Source: JBJKSO01 sp046703825
GTDB lineage: Bacteria; Chloroflexota; Dormibacteria; Aeolococcales; Bog-877
NCBI GenBank assembly: GCA_046703825.1
Contig: JBJKSO010000018.1
Coordinates: 1 to 17,498 of the forward strand
Direction of reading: 5' to 3'
DNA length: 17,498 bases
The translations under genes were made by a program, and so were the position numbers. Under the pieces are notes generated by a model, which was given only the letters and a program-made list of their open reading frames with translations, was not told where the DNA came from and did no database searches. Below are positions 1-6,823 of the stretch, piece by piece (within the stretch, counting starts at the first letter, position 1; each line of letters starts with the position of its first letter).

Positions 1-52
1 CCCAACGGTCTAACAGCGCGCGCGGCTGGCGGCTGTGACCAGCGGTGCGGTT

Positions 53-1534
53 ATGCTGACCTCCTTGAGCGGCACCGGCGCCCACCTCGACCGATCGCGG
101 GGACCTGTCTGGTCAGATCCCGCCCAGGCCGACAAGCCCCACGAGGCGTGCGGGGTGTTCGGCGTGTTCGCCCCGGGCCAGCGGGTGGCCAATCTCTGCT
201 ATCTGGGGCTGTACGCGCTGCAACATCGAGGCCAGGAGTCGGCCGGCATCTGCACCTCGGACGGCGAGCGGCTGCACCTGCACCGCGATATGGGACTGGT
301 CTCCCAGGTCTTCGCCGGCGACCAGCAGTCGCAGCTTCCCGGGGGACTGGGCTTGGGCCACACCCGCTACTCCACCACCGGCTCCTCACGGCTGAGCAAC
401 GCCCAGCCCTTTGTTTTCGAGCATGGCCAGCTGGGACCGGTGGCGATCGCTCACAACGGCAACCTCACCAACGCCCACTCGCTCCGCGCCGACCTGCTCG
501 AGGAGGGTTACGAGTTCGAGACCTCGAGCGATACCGAGGTTCTGGCCGGACTGCTCTCGCGCACCCCCGGCGACCGGCTGGAGGTGGTGCTGCAGCGGGC
601 TCTGCCCCGGGCCCAGGGCGCCTACTCGCTCGGCTTCTGCACCCGGGACAGCCTGGTCGCCGCCCGGGATGAGCTAGGCATCCGGCCCCTTTGCGTCGGC
701 CGCCTGGGCGACGGCTGGATTCTTGCCAGTGAGAGCTGCGCCCTCGACGTGGTGGGTGCCACCCTGGTGCGCGAGGTCCGGCCCGGCGAGATCGTGACGT
801 TGGATGCGCGCGGCCTGCGCTCATTCCGCTTTGGCCAGCCGCGGACCCCAGCCATGTGCTCTTTTGAGTTCATCTACTTTGCCCGCCCGGATTCCGTCAT
901 CCAGGACCGCAGCCTCTACGAGGCACGACGGTCCATGGGCCAGCGGTTGGCCGACGAGGCGCCGGTGGTGGCCGACATCGTGATCCCGCTGCCGGACTCG
1001 GGAACCCCGGCCGCCATTGGCTTCGCCGAGCGCAGCGGAATCCCCTTCGTCGAAGGCATGATCAAGTCGCGCTACATCACCCGCACCTTCATCCAGCCGG
1101 TGCAGGGCCAGCGCGAGAACGACGTCCGGCTCAAGTTCAACCCGATGCGCGACGTGCTCGAGGGCAAGCGGGTGGTCTTGGTCGACGACTCCATCGTGCG
1201 CGGCTCGACCTCCCGCCAGATCGTGGAAGCGCTGCGGCGGGCTGGTGCGCGCGAGGTGCACATGCGCGTGGCCTCGCCGCCGATCCGCTTCCCCTGCTTC
1301 ATGGGCATCGACATCGCCAGCCGCAGCGAGCTGATCGCGGCCGGCCGCAGCCTGGGCCAGATTCAGCAGCTGCTGGGCGCAGACTCGCTCGCGTACCTGA
1401 GTCTCCCGGGGCTGCGCGAGGCGCTCCGGGCGGGAACCAACGGTTCGGGCTTCTGCTTCGCCTGCCTTGACGGCGCCTACCCCCTGCAGGTGCCGCAGCA
1501 GCTCGAGATGGACAAGCTGGCGCTGGAGGGGTGA
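53..1534 (+). CDS. purF: Amidophosphoribosyltransferase PurF
   Basis: This enzyme catalyses the first committed step of de novo purine synthesis: PRPP plus glutamine gives 5-phosphoribosylamine. With the ATG at 53 the protein is 493 aa. A GTG at 35 in the same frame would add six residues, and neither start has a clear Shine-Dalgarno. An N-terminal propeptide precedes the Ntn-hydrolase nucleophile Cys33 (EACGVFGVF), so self-processing is expected. The glutaminase domain covers roughly residues 33-260, with ALQHRGQESAG and GHTRYSTTG. The phosphoribosyltransferase domain follows, with the PRPP loop VVLVDDSIVRGST. Cys269, Cys415, Cys468 and Cys471 match the spacing of the four [4Fe-4S] ligands of the Bacillus subtilis enzyme, so this is the iron-sulfur type, not the cluster-free E. 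coli type. Its stop overlaps purM by 4 bp. A TAA at 11-13 may end an upstream gene, but too little sequence is present to tell. Confidence 0.97.
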   Translation: MLTSLSGTGAHLDRSRGPVWSDPAQADKPHEACGVFGVFAPGQRVANLCYLGLYALQHRGQESAGICTSDGERLHLHRDMGLVSQVFAGDQQSQLPGGLGLGHTRYSTTGSSRLSNAQPFVFEHGQLGPVAIAHNGNLTNAHSLRADLLEEGYEFETSSDTEVLAGLLSRTPGDRLEVVLQRALPRAQGAYSLGFCTRDSLVAARDELGIRPLCVGRLGDGWILASESCALDVVGATLVREVRPGEIVTLDARGLRSFRFGQPRTPAMCSFEFIYFARPDSVIQDRSLYEARRSMGQRLADEAPVVADIVIPLPDSGTPAAIGFAERSGIPFVEGMIKSRYITRTFIQPVQGQRENDVRLKFNPMRDVLEGKRVVLVDDSIVRGSTSRQIVEALRRAGAREVHMRVASPPIRFPCFMGIDIASRSELIAAGRSLGQIQQLLGADSLAYLSLPGLREALRAGTNGSGFCFACLDGAYPLQVPQQLEMDKLALEG

Positions 1535-2580
1535 CCGTGACCCGGGGCGAAGAGCTCCGCGGCACCATCTACTCGGACGCGGGAGTGGATCGCGGCCGCG
1601 CCGAGGCGGCGGTGGCCCGGGTGGCCGAGCTGGCCGCCAGCACCCACGGCCCGCAGGTGCTGGCCGGGATCGGCCCTTTTGCCGCGGTCTGGCGCCTCGG
1701 GGCCAACCTTCCCCCCGACCCGGTGCTGGTCAGCTCCACCGACTCGGTGGGGACCAAAACCAAGATCGCGGTCGCAATGGGTCAGCACCGCGGCATCGGC
1801 GAGGACATCGTCAATAACTCCGTCAACGACGTGCTCACCACCGGTGCCCGGCCGCTCTTCTTCTTGGACTACTTCGCGACCGGCCGCCTGGATCCCAGCG
1901 TCCTCGAGCAGCTGGCCGAGGGCATGGCGGGGGCGTGCCGGGCGGCGAACTGCTCGCTCGTCGGCGGGGAGACGGCGGAGATGCCGGGGGTCTACTCCCT
2001 GGGCGACTACGACCTGGCCGGCTTTCTGGTCGGCTGCGCCGGAGCCGCCGAGTTACTGGGTCCGGCGCGGGTGGCTAGCGGGGACCTGCTGCTCGGTCTG
2101 CCCGCGCGCGGTCTGCACACCAACGGCTACTCGCTGGTTCGCCACCTGGTGGCGGAACGCGAGCTCGACTACACGGAGGTGTTGCCGGGCACCCAGCGCC
2201 CGCTGGGCGACCTGCTGCTCGAGGTCCACCCCTCGTACCTCGCCGAGGTGGAGGCGCTGCTGGCGGCCGGACCGGTGCACTCGCTCGCGCACATCACCGG
2301 GGGCGGCATCGTCGGCAACCTGCCCCGGGCGCTCCCCGATGAGGTGGAAGCCCGCCTGGACACCAGCAGCTGGTCTTTGCCGGCGCTGTTCTCGGCGCTG
2401 GCCGAGCTCGGCGGGATCCCCGAGGCCGAGATGTGGCGCACCTTCAACATGGGGCTGGGGATGATCTGCGTCGTTCCGGTCGAGACCGCCCGGGCCGCCC
2501 TCGATCTTCCCGGCTCTCCGTTCATCCAGGTGGGCGAGCTGGTGCCGAGGCGGGGCTCAGATCGGGTGGTGCTGAGCTGA
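1531..2580 (+). CDS. purM: Phosphoribosylformylglycinamidine cyclo-ligase (AIR synthetase) PurM
   Basis: PurM is the ATP-dependent enzyme that closes the imidazole ring, turning FGAM into AIR. The product is 349 aa, close to the roughly 345 aa typical of the family. Recognisable motifs in order are SSTDSVGTKTKIA (ATP and substrate loop), DIVNNSVNDVLTTGARPLFF, GGETAEMPGVY, LHTNGYSLVR, and the glycine-rich HITGGGIVGNLPRALP near residue 255. The start is GTG at 1531 inside a GTGA overlap with the purF stop, which suggests translational coupling. A second in-frame GTG at 1537 is possible but would shorten the protein by only two residues. Its own stop overlaps the apparent CTG start of purN. Confidence 0.97.
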   Translation: MTVTRGEELRGTIYSDAGVDRGRAEAAVARVAELAASTHGPQVLAGIGPFAAVWRLGANLPPDPVLVSSTDSVGTKTKIAVAMGQHRGIGEDIVNNSVNDVLTTGARPLFFLDYFATGRLDPSVLEQLAEGMAGACRAANCSLVGGETAEMPGVYSLGDYDLAGFLVGCAGAAELLGPARVASGDLLLGLPARGLHTNGYSLVRHLVAERELDYTEVLPGTQRPLGDLLLEVHPSYLAEVEALLAAGPVHSLAHITGGGIVGNLPRALPDEVEARLDTSSWSLPALFSALAELGGIPEAEMWRTFNMGLGMICVVPVETARAALDLPGSPFIQVGELVPRRGSDRVVLS

Positions 2581-3194
2581 GCCGGGTCGCTGTCCTGGTC
2601 TCCGGTTCCGGCACCAACCTGCAGGCCCTGGTCCGCGCCGGCGAGCAACCCGGGTATCCGGCCCGGGTCGCGGCTGTCGCCAGCAACCGGGCCGGCTGCC
2701 CGGCGCTGAAGCGAGCCCAGGCATGGGGACTGCCCGCGCGGGCCTTCCCTTTGGCGGAGTTCAACCACGATCGCGGCGAGCGCGACCGGGCCATGCTGGC
2801 GTGGGTGCGGCTGCACGACTGCGACATCGTCGTGCTGGCGGGTTACGACCGGGTGCTGAGCGAGGAGTTTGTGCGCCCGTTCGCGGGGCGGATCCTCAAC
2901 CTGCACAACAGCCTCTTGCCCGCCTTCGGCGGCACCATGGATGCTGTCCGGCTGGCGCTGCAGGGCGGGGTTAAGGTCACCGGCTGCACGGTTCACTTTG
3001 TGGAGGCGGGAGCGGTGGACGCCGGTCCGATCGTGCTGCAGGCGGCGGTCCCGGTGTTGGACCAGGACACCGAGGCCTCTCTGCTCGAGCGCATCCACGA
3101 GCAGGAGTGGCGCATCCTTCCGGAGGCGGTCCGCCTGTTGGCGCTAGGGCTTCTGGAGCGCCGTGGTCGCCGGGTGACCGTCCGGTGCGACTGA
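2577..3194 (+). CDS. purN: Phosphoribosylglycinamide formyltransferase PurN, apparent CTG start
   Basis: PurN transfers a formyl group from 10-formyl-THF to GAR, giving FGAR. From 2577 the protein is 205 aa (E. coli PurN is 212). It begins with the family's first beta strand and phosphate loop, SRVAVLVSGSGTNLQALV. Catalytic residues are visible: Asn108 and His110 in ILNLHNSLLPAF, and Asp148 in VEAGAVDAGPIV, matching E. coli N106, H108 and D144. The usual HPSLLP reads HNSLLP here. The start is odd: no ATG, GTG or TTG lies in frame near the expected N-terminus. The nearest upstream one (GTG at 2433) would add 48 residues read from inside purM. CTG at 2577 overlaps the purM TGA exactly as an ATGA coupling would, with a G-rich stretch (GGGTGG, from 2564) upstream. 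Identity is certain; the start is inferred. Confidence 0.93.
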   Translation: MSRVAVLVSGSGTNLQALVRAGEQPGYPARVAAVASNRAGCPALKRAQAWGLPARAFPLAEFNHDRGERDRAMLAWVRLHDCDIVVLAGYDRVLSEEFVRPFAGRILNLHNSLLPAFGGTMDAVRLALQGGVKVTGCTVHFVEAGAVDAGPIVLQAAVPVLDQDTEASLLERIHEQEWRILPEAVRLLALGLLERRGRRVTVRCD

Positions 3195-4726
3195 TCCCGC
3201 GGGCGGCCCTGCTGGGCGTCGATGACAAGTCCGGCGTCGGCGACTTCGCCAAGGGACTGCGCGAGCTGGGTGTCGACCTCTACGCCACCGCCGGCACCCA
3301 GGCCCGGCTGACCCAGCTTGGCGTCGCCTGCTCTGCGCTCTCGGATCTCACCGGGCTGACCGAGATGCTGGGCGGCAGGGTGAAGACCCTGCACCCGGCG
3401 GTGCACGCCGGCATCCTAGCCCGGCGTGACCGGGTCGAGGACATGGAGCAGCTGTCGGCACTCGGTTGGCGGCCGATCGACATGGTTGTGGTGAATCTCT
3501 ACCCCTTCGAGCGGCGCGTGGCCGAGGGGGCTGATCGGTCCGGGCTGATCGAGGCGATCGACATTGGCGGGCCCACCATGCTCAGGGCGGCGGCCAAGAA
3601 CTGGAGTCAGGTCGCCGCGGTGTCCAGCCCCGGTCAGTACGGCTGGGTGCTGGCCGCGCTAAGAGCGGGTGGGCTGGAGGAGGAGCAGCTGCGCCGGCTG
3701 GCGGAGGAGGTCTTCTTCCTCACGTCCGGGTACGACCAAGCCGTGGCTCGCCAGCTGCGCAGCTGGTCGCCGCGGGACCGGGACTGGCCGGCCCGGATCA
3801 CCGTGGGCGGCACCCTGCGCGAGGAGCTTCGCTACGGGGAGAATCCGCACCAGCGGGGCGCCATCTATCGGTCGGGGGCGACCCCCCGAGGCGTGGCGGC
3901 GGCGGAGCAGTTGCAGGGGGACGCGCTCTCGTACGTGAACTGGCTGGACGCCGACGCAGCCTGGCGCCTGGTGCGCTCGTTGGACCAGCCGGCCGCGGTC
4001 GTGGTCAAGCACGGCAACCCCTGCGGCCTGGCGGTAGCCGAGGAGGCCGCGACTGCGTTCCTGCGGGCCTACGACTGCGATCCACGGTCGGCGTACGGAG
4101 GGGTGGTGGCGCTCAACCGGCCGCTGAGCCCGCAAGCGGCTGCCGCGGTGGCGCGCCACTTCCTGCAGGTGCTGGTGGTGCCGGATGTGGACGGGGATGC
4201 CCGTCAGCAGCTCGCCCGGCGCTCTCAGCTGCGGGTGCTGCGCCTCCCCGCCTCCGACCCCGGAGGCGGGGAGCTCGAGATTCGCAGCCTGGACGGCGGT
4301 TTTCTGGCTCAGGATCCGGATCCCGAGGACGAGGCCGAGACGGGCTTTCGAGTGGTGTCCAGGCGGGCCCCGAGCCCGGGAGAGTGGGAGCAGCTTCGCC
4401 TCGCCTGGCACGTGGTGGCGGGCGTTCGCTCCAATGCCATCGTCCTTTGCCGCCTGGGGATGGCGGTGGGGGTGGGTGCCGGCCAGATGTCCCGCGTGGA
4501 GGCGGTGCAGCTCGCCGTTCAGCGAGCCGGGGAGCGGGCCGGCGGCAGCTGTTTGGCCTCGGACGCCTTCTTCCCCATGGCGGACGGGCTAGAGTTGGCC
4601 GCCGCCGCCGGCGTCACGGCAGCGATCCATCCGGGAGGGTCGGTGCGCGACCAGTCCGTGATCGATGCGGCCGACGCCGCCGGCATGGCCCTGGTGGCCA
4701 CCGGAGTCCGCCACTTCCGGCACTGA
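3185..4726 (+). CDS. purH: Bifunctional AICAR transformylase / IMP cyclohydrolase PurH
   Basis: PurH carries out the last two steps of IMP synthesis: AICAR plus 10-formyl-THF gives FAICAR, which is then cyclised to IMP. The protein is 513 aa, as in B. subtilis (512). The N-terminal cyclohydrolase domain (about residues 1-200) shows LGVDDKSGVGDFAKGL, GGRVKTLHPAVHAGIL, DMVVVNLYPF and DIGGPTMLRAAAKN. The C-terminal transformylase domain has LRYGENPHQRGAIY, the catalytic Lys275-His276 in VVKHGNPCG, GAGQMSRVEAV, ASDAFFPMADGLE and the family ending GVRHFRH. The start is GTG at 3185, inside a 10-bp overlap with the end of purN. It was chosen because it places the conserved VDDKSG motif near the N-terminus; the longer frame back to 3107 would run through purN. 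Confidence 0.97.
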   Translation: MRLIPRAALLGVDDKSGVGDFAKGLRELGVDLYATAGTQARLTQLGVACSALSDLTGLTEMLGGRVKTLHPAVHAGILARRDRVEDMEQLSALGWRPIDMVVVNLYPFERRVAEGADRSGLIEAIDIGGPTMLRAAAKNWSQVAAVSSPGQYGWVLAALRAGGLEEEQLRRLAEEVFFLTSGYDQAVARQLRSWSPRDRDWPARITVGGTLREELRYGENPHQRGAIYRSGATPRGVAAAEQLQGDALSYVNWLDADAAWRLVRSLDQPAAVVVKHGNPCGLAVAEEAATAFLRAYDCDPRSAYGGVVALNRPLSPQAAAAVARHFLQVLVVPDVDGDARQQLARRSQLRVLRLPASDPGGGELEIRSLDGGFLAQDPDPEDEAETGFRVVSRRAPSPGEWEQLRLAWHVVAGVRSNAIVLCRLGMAVGVGAGQMSRVEAVQLAVQRAGERAGGSCLASDAFFPMADGLELAAAAGVTAAIHPGGSVRDQSVIDAADAAGMALVATGVRHFRH

Positions 4727-4758
4727 TCTCGGTAAGGTCCGGTATGGTGCGCGGGAAC

Positions 4759-4764
4759 AGGAGG
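4759..4764 (+). promoter_or_regulatory. Strong Shine-Dalgarno for the 200-aa membrane protein
   Basis: A perfect AGGAGG lies 5 nt before the ATG at 4770. It fixes the start of the next gene well inside a longer open frame that begins at 4665 within purH. The canonical site contrasts with several other genes in this window that lack one. Confidence 0.8.
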
Positions 4765-4769
4765 TGACT

Positions 4770-5372
4770 ATGGCGACGGTGAGACGGCGCGAGTGGGTTG
4801 GGCTGCTCGAGGGCCCGCTGCTGGCCGCGCTGGCAATTCTCTTCTTCATCGATCTCTTTCTGCCCTGGTACCAGCAGTGCTTCAGCCCCGGTTTCCTGGG
4901 CGGCGCGGTCCAGGTCTGCAGCCATTCGGTCAACGGCTGGGGCGGGGCGGGGACTGCGGCCGGAGTGCTGGCGATGGTGCTCTTCGTCTGGGAGGCCGTG
5001 CGCGTGATCAGGGTGGAGCTGGGCGTGCCCGCTTCCTACCGCAGCCTGATAGCAGCCGTGCTGGCGTCAGGCATCCTGGTTTTCGAGATCATCCAGATCG
5101 TCTTGAACCTGTCTCTGCTGACCTCGGGGTCGGGCGGACTCGTCTTCGGTGGACTCTTCGCCTGGATTGGCCAGGCATTGGCGCTGCTGATCGGGATCGC
5201 AGCGGTCGGCCACTGGCGGTTGTGGGAGCTGGCGGAGCCCTCCGCCGGCGAACCCGCCTACCGGAGCGCACCCGCCAACGGGCCCAGCGTCGGCCCGCCC
5301 GCCTGTCCGTCTTGCGGGCGGGTGGCCGCTCCCGCCGACCGCTTCTGCGCCAGCTGCGGCGCCAGACTCTGA
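4770..5372 (+). CDS. Four-pass membrane protein with C-terminal zinc ribbon
   Basis: The family and function are not recognised. The 200-aa product has four hydrophobic segments: about residues 12-35, 60-80, 90-115 and 122-147. The loop after the first segment starts LPWYQQCF and contains two cysteines that could form a disulfide if extracytoplasmic. A proline- and alanine-rich linker leads to a C-terminal zinc ribbon with Cys179, Cys182, Cys193 and Cys196 (CPSCGR...FCASCGARL). Such ribbons are common tails on bacterial membrane proteins, where they bind zinc structurally. The gene starts 43 bp after purH but has its own strong ribosome-binding site, so it could be read from the purine operon or separately. 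It converges with the PP2C gene, leaving only 13 bp between the stop codons. The role is unknown. Confidence 0.85.
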   Translation: MATVRRREWVGLLEGPLLAALAILFFIDLFLPWYQQCFSPGFLGGAVQVCSHSVNGWGGAGTAAGVLAMVLFVWEAVRVIRVELGVPASYRSLIAAVLASGILVFEIIQIVLNLSLLTSGSGGLVFGGLFAWIGQALALLIGIAAVGHWRLWELAEPSAGEPAYRSAPANGPSVGPPACPSCGRVAAPADRFCASCGARL

Positions 5373-5385
5373 CGGTCCGCGCTTC

Positions 5386-6048
5386 TCAGCGCCAGGCCAG
5401 AAGCCGGACAACGATCGCGGTGCGGTCGTCCCACTTGCGCGCGACCTGAATCAGGCGTTCGGCGGCGGCCTGGGCGGGCAGTGATCCGACCGCCCCGGCC
5501 AGCTCTCTTGTGCCCAGCAGCTCTTCGCCGTAGTCGCCGGTGACGCCGTCGCTCACCAGCAGGATGTAGTCGCCGCTGGTCATCCCCGCCGACCCCGCCT
5601 GCACCACCCCACGCTTGGTCATCCCCACCGGAACGGCCCCGAGCCAGTTGTCGAGGATGTGGCCCTTGCCCTCGTCTTGAGTGAGCTGACGCAGCCCGAA
5701 GGCGCCGCCGTGGTAGATGCGGGAGTCTCCGACCGAAACGAAGTGCAGTTCAGCTCCGACGACGGCGGCGACCGCGGCGGTGGTGGCGCTGTCGGTCTGC
5801 TGGCTGACCGCTCGGTCGGCGGCGCGGAGGGCACCGGCCAGCCGGTCCCGGGCGTCCAGTCGGGAATCCGGCGCCCACCTCGCCGCGACCGTGTCCGCGG
5901 CCAGCTGGGCGGCGCGGCCGCTGTCAACAAACGAGCCCAGGCCGTCGAAGACGCCGAACAACCGCTGCTCGGGTCGCACCAGCCCCCGGTCCTGTCCGTG
6001 AACCGACAACTCCGCGTAACCCACCTCGAGCCGCGGCTCCGCCGCCAC
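5386..6048 (-). CDS. PP2C-family protein phosphatase-like protein
   Basis: PPM/PP2C enzymes are metal-dependent Ser/Thr phosphatases, often opposing Hanks-type kinases. The 220-aa product shows LFGVFDGLG (metal Asp35), TTAAVAAVVG, FVSVGDSRIY, LLVSDGVTG (Asp167) and DDRTAIVV (Asp207-Asp208), in the order usual for the fold. The N-terminus is shortened. The family's DRG-LVR-xxNED segment reads DRGLVRPEQRLFGVFDG, so the motif-1 Glu/Asp metal ligand pair appears to be missing, and the usual DGMGGH reads DGLGSF. Activity may therefore be altered, or the protein may act as a binding module. The start is GTG at 6048, 11 bp after the AIM24 gene stop with only a weak ribosome site, so co-transcription is likely. 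No kinase gene is in the window. Confidence 0.85.
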   Translation of the reverse strand: MAAEPRLEVGYAELSVHGQDRGLVRPEQRLFGVFDGLGSFVDSGRAAQLAADTVAARWAPDSRLDARDRLAGALRAADRAVSQQTDSATTAAVAAVVGAELHFVSVGDSRIYHGGAFGLRQLTQDEGKGHILDNWLGAVPVGMTKRGVVQAGSAGMTSGDYILLVSDGVTGDYGEELLGTRELAGAVGSLPAQAAAERLIQVARKWDDRTAIVVRLLAWR

Positions 6049-6059
6049 CGCGGGGTCGC

Positions 6060-6749
6060 CTACTGCTTGTTGGGCAGGTACTCGCCGATTTCCGCCGCCA
6101 ACCTCGGCAAGGTGAGCGACTGCAGCAGCACCCGGCCCGGTCCGGTGAGGCGGGCCAGGAAGAGTCCATCCCCGCCGAAGATCTTGTTGGCGATGCCGGC
6201 CACAGTGGTGATCTCGAAGGGCATCCGCGCCGGGAACAGCCCCACGTGGCCCGGGTGCACCAGCAACTGCTCTCCCGGGCCGAGATCTTTGGTCACCAGC
6301 TCACCTGACAGCTCCACATGGGCGGTGCCGCTGCCGACGACCTTCTGCAGCACGAACCCCTCACCCCCAAACAGGCCGGCGCGAAAGCTCTGCTGGAAGC
6401 CGAAGGAAACCTGTGCCTGCCCCTCCAGGCAGACCAGCCCGTGGCGGTGGATCATCAGGCCGTCCGGCTCGATGGGCACCGGCAGAATCTGCCCCGGCAG
6501 CTTGGCAGCGAAGCTGACCCGCCCGGGGCCACCGCGGGCGGTGTACTCGGTCATGAACACTGTCCCGCCGCCGGCCGCCCGGCGCAGAGCACCGAAGACG
6601 CCCCCACCTCCGCCCAGACCGGCGGAGGTGTGCATCTGGATGTTCGGCGTCATCCAGGAGAGCTCGCCTCCTTCGGCGAGGATGGTCTCCCCATCGCCCA
6701 GATCCACGTCCAGAACCGGGAACACGGTGCCAGTGACTTTGGTCTGCAT
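6060..6749 (-). CDS. AIM24-family (TIGR00266-like) protein
   Basis: This 229-aa protein has the glycine-rich beta-strand repeats of the AIM24 / TIGR00266 family. That family is widespread in bacteria, related to a yeast mitochondrial inner-membrane organising protein, and has no established bacterial biochemistry. Visible hallmarks are the GETILAEGGELSWM start, the Gly-rich segment LGGGGGVFGALRRAAGG near residue 45, TEYTARGGPGRVSFAAKLPG, and GEQLLVHPGHVGLF. No signal peptide or membrane helix is evident. The ATG at 6749 is supported by AGAGGAG (6756-6762, minus strand) 6 nt upstream. It sits 74 bp after the desulfurase-like gene and 11 bp before the PP2C gene, in one minus-strand cluster. Family assignment is confident; function is not. 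Confidence 0.88.
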   Translation of the reverse strand: MQTKVTGTVFPVLDVDLGDGETILAEGGELSWMTPNIQMHTSAGLGGGGGVFGALRRAAGGGTVFMTEYTARGGPGRVSFAAKLPGQILPVPIEPDGLMIHRHGLVCLEGQAQVSFGFQQSFRAGLFGGEGFVLQKVVGSGTAHVELSGELVTKDLGPGEQLLVHPGHVGLFPARMPFEITTVAGIANKIFGGDGLFLARLTGPGRVLLQSLTLPRLAAEIGEYLPNKQ

Positions 6750-6755
6750 CTGCGA

Positions 6756-6762
6756 CTCCTCT
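6756..6762 (-). promoter_or_regulatory. Shine-Dalgarno of the AIM24-family gene
   Basis: On the minus strand this reads AGAGGAG, 6 nt before the ATG at 6749. It supports that ATG as the start. Confidence 0.7.
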
Positions 6763-6771
6763 TTTGGTGAT

Positions 6772-6783
6772 GGATCGGGCCCG
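6772..6783. repeat. 12-bp repeat copy 1 (GGATCGGGCCCG), upstream of the AIM24-family gene
   Basis: The plus strand reads GGATCGGGCCCG, containing the 8-bp palindrome CGGGCCCG. It ends 22 nt before the ATG of the AIM24-family gene. An identical copy at 8078-8089 ends 21 nt before the start of the next minus-strand gene. The matching position suggests a shared operator, but this is inference. Confidence 0.5.
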
Positions 6784-6823
6784 CCCGCAGACTAACGGTG
6801 GCCGCCGCGCGCTCCGCCGGGGG

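Noticed and set aside
2433..2576. Open frame upstream of purN that would add 48 residues from GTG 2433.
   Set aside because: It lies wholly within purM, reads as Arg/Gly-rich shadow translation, and PurN proteins begin at the SRVAVLVSGSG strand.
3659..4411. 250-aa open frame on the minus strand inside purH.
   Set aside because: It is antisense to a well-conserved enzyme in GC-rich DNA and shows no domain; long shadow frames are expected here.
4701..4720. CCGGA...TCCGG inverted repeat near the purH stop as a terminator.
   Set aside because: The stem is only 5 bp, lies inside the coding sequence and is not followed by a T-rich stretch.
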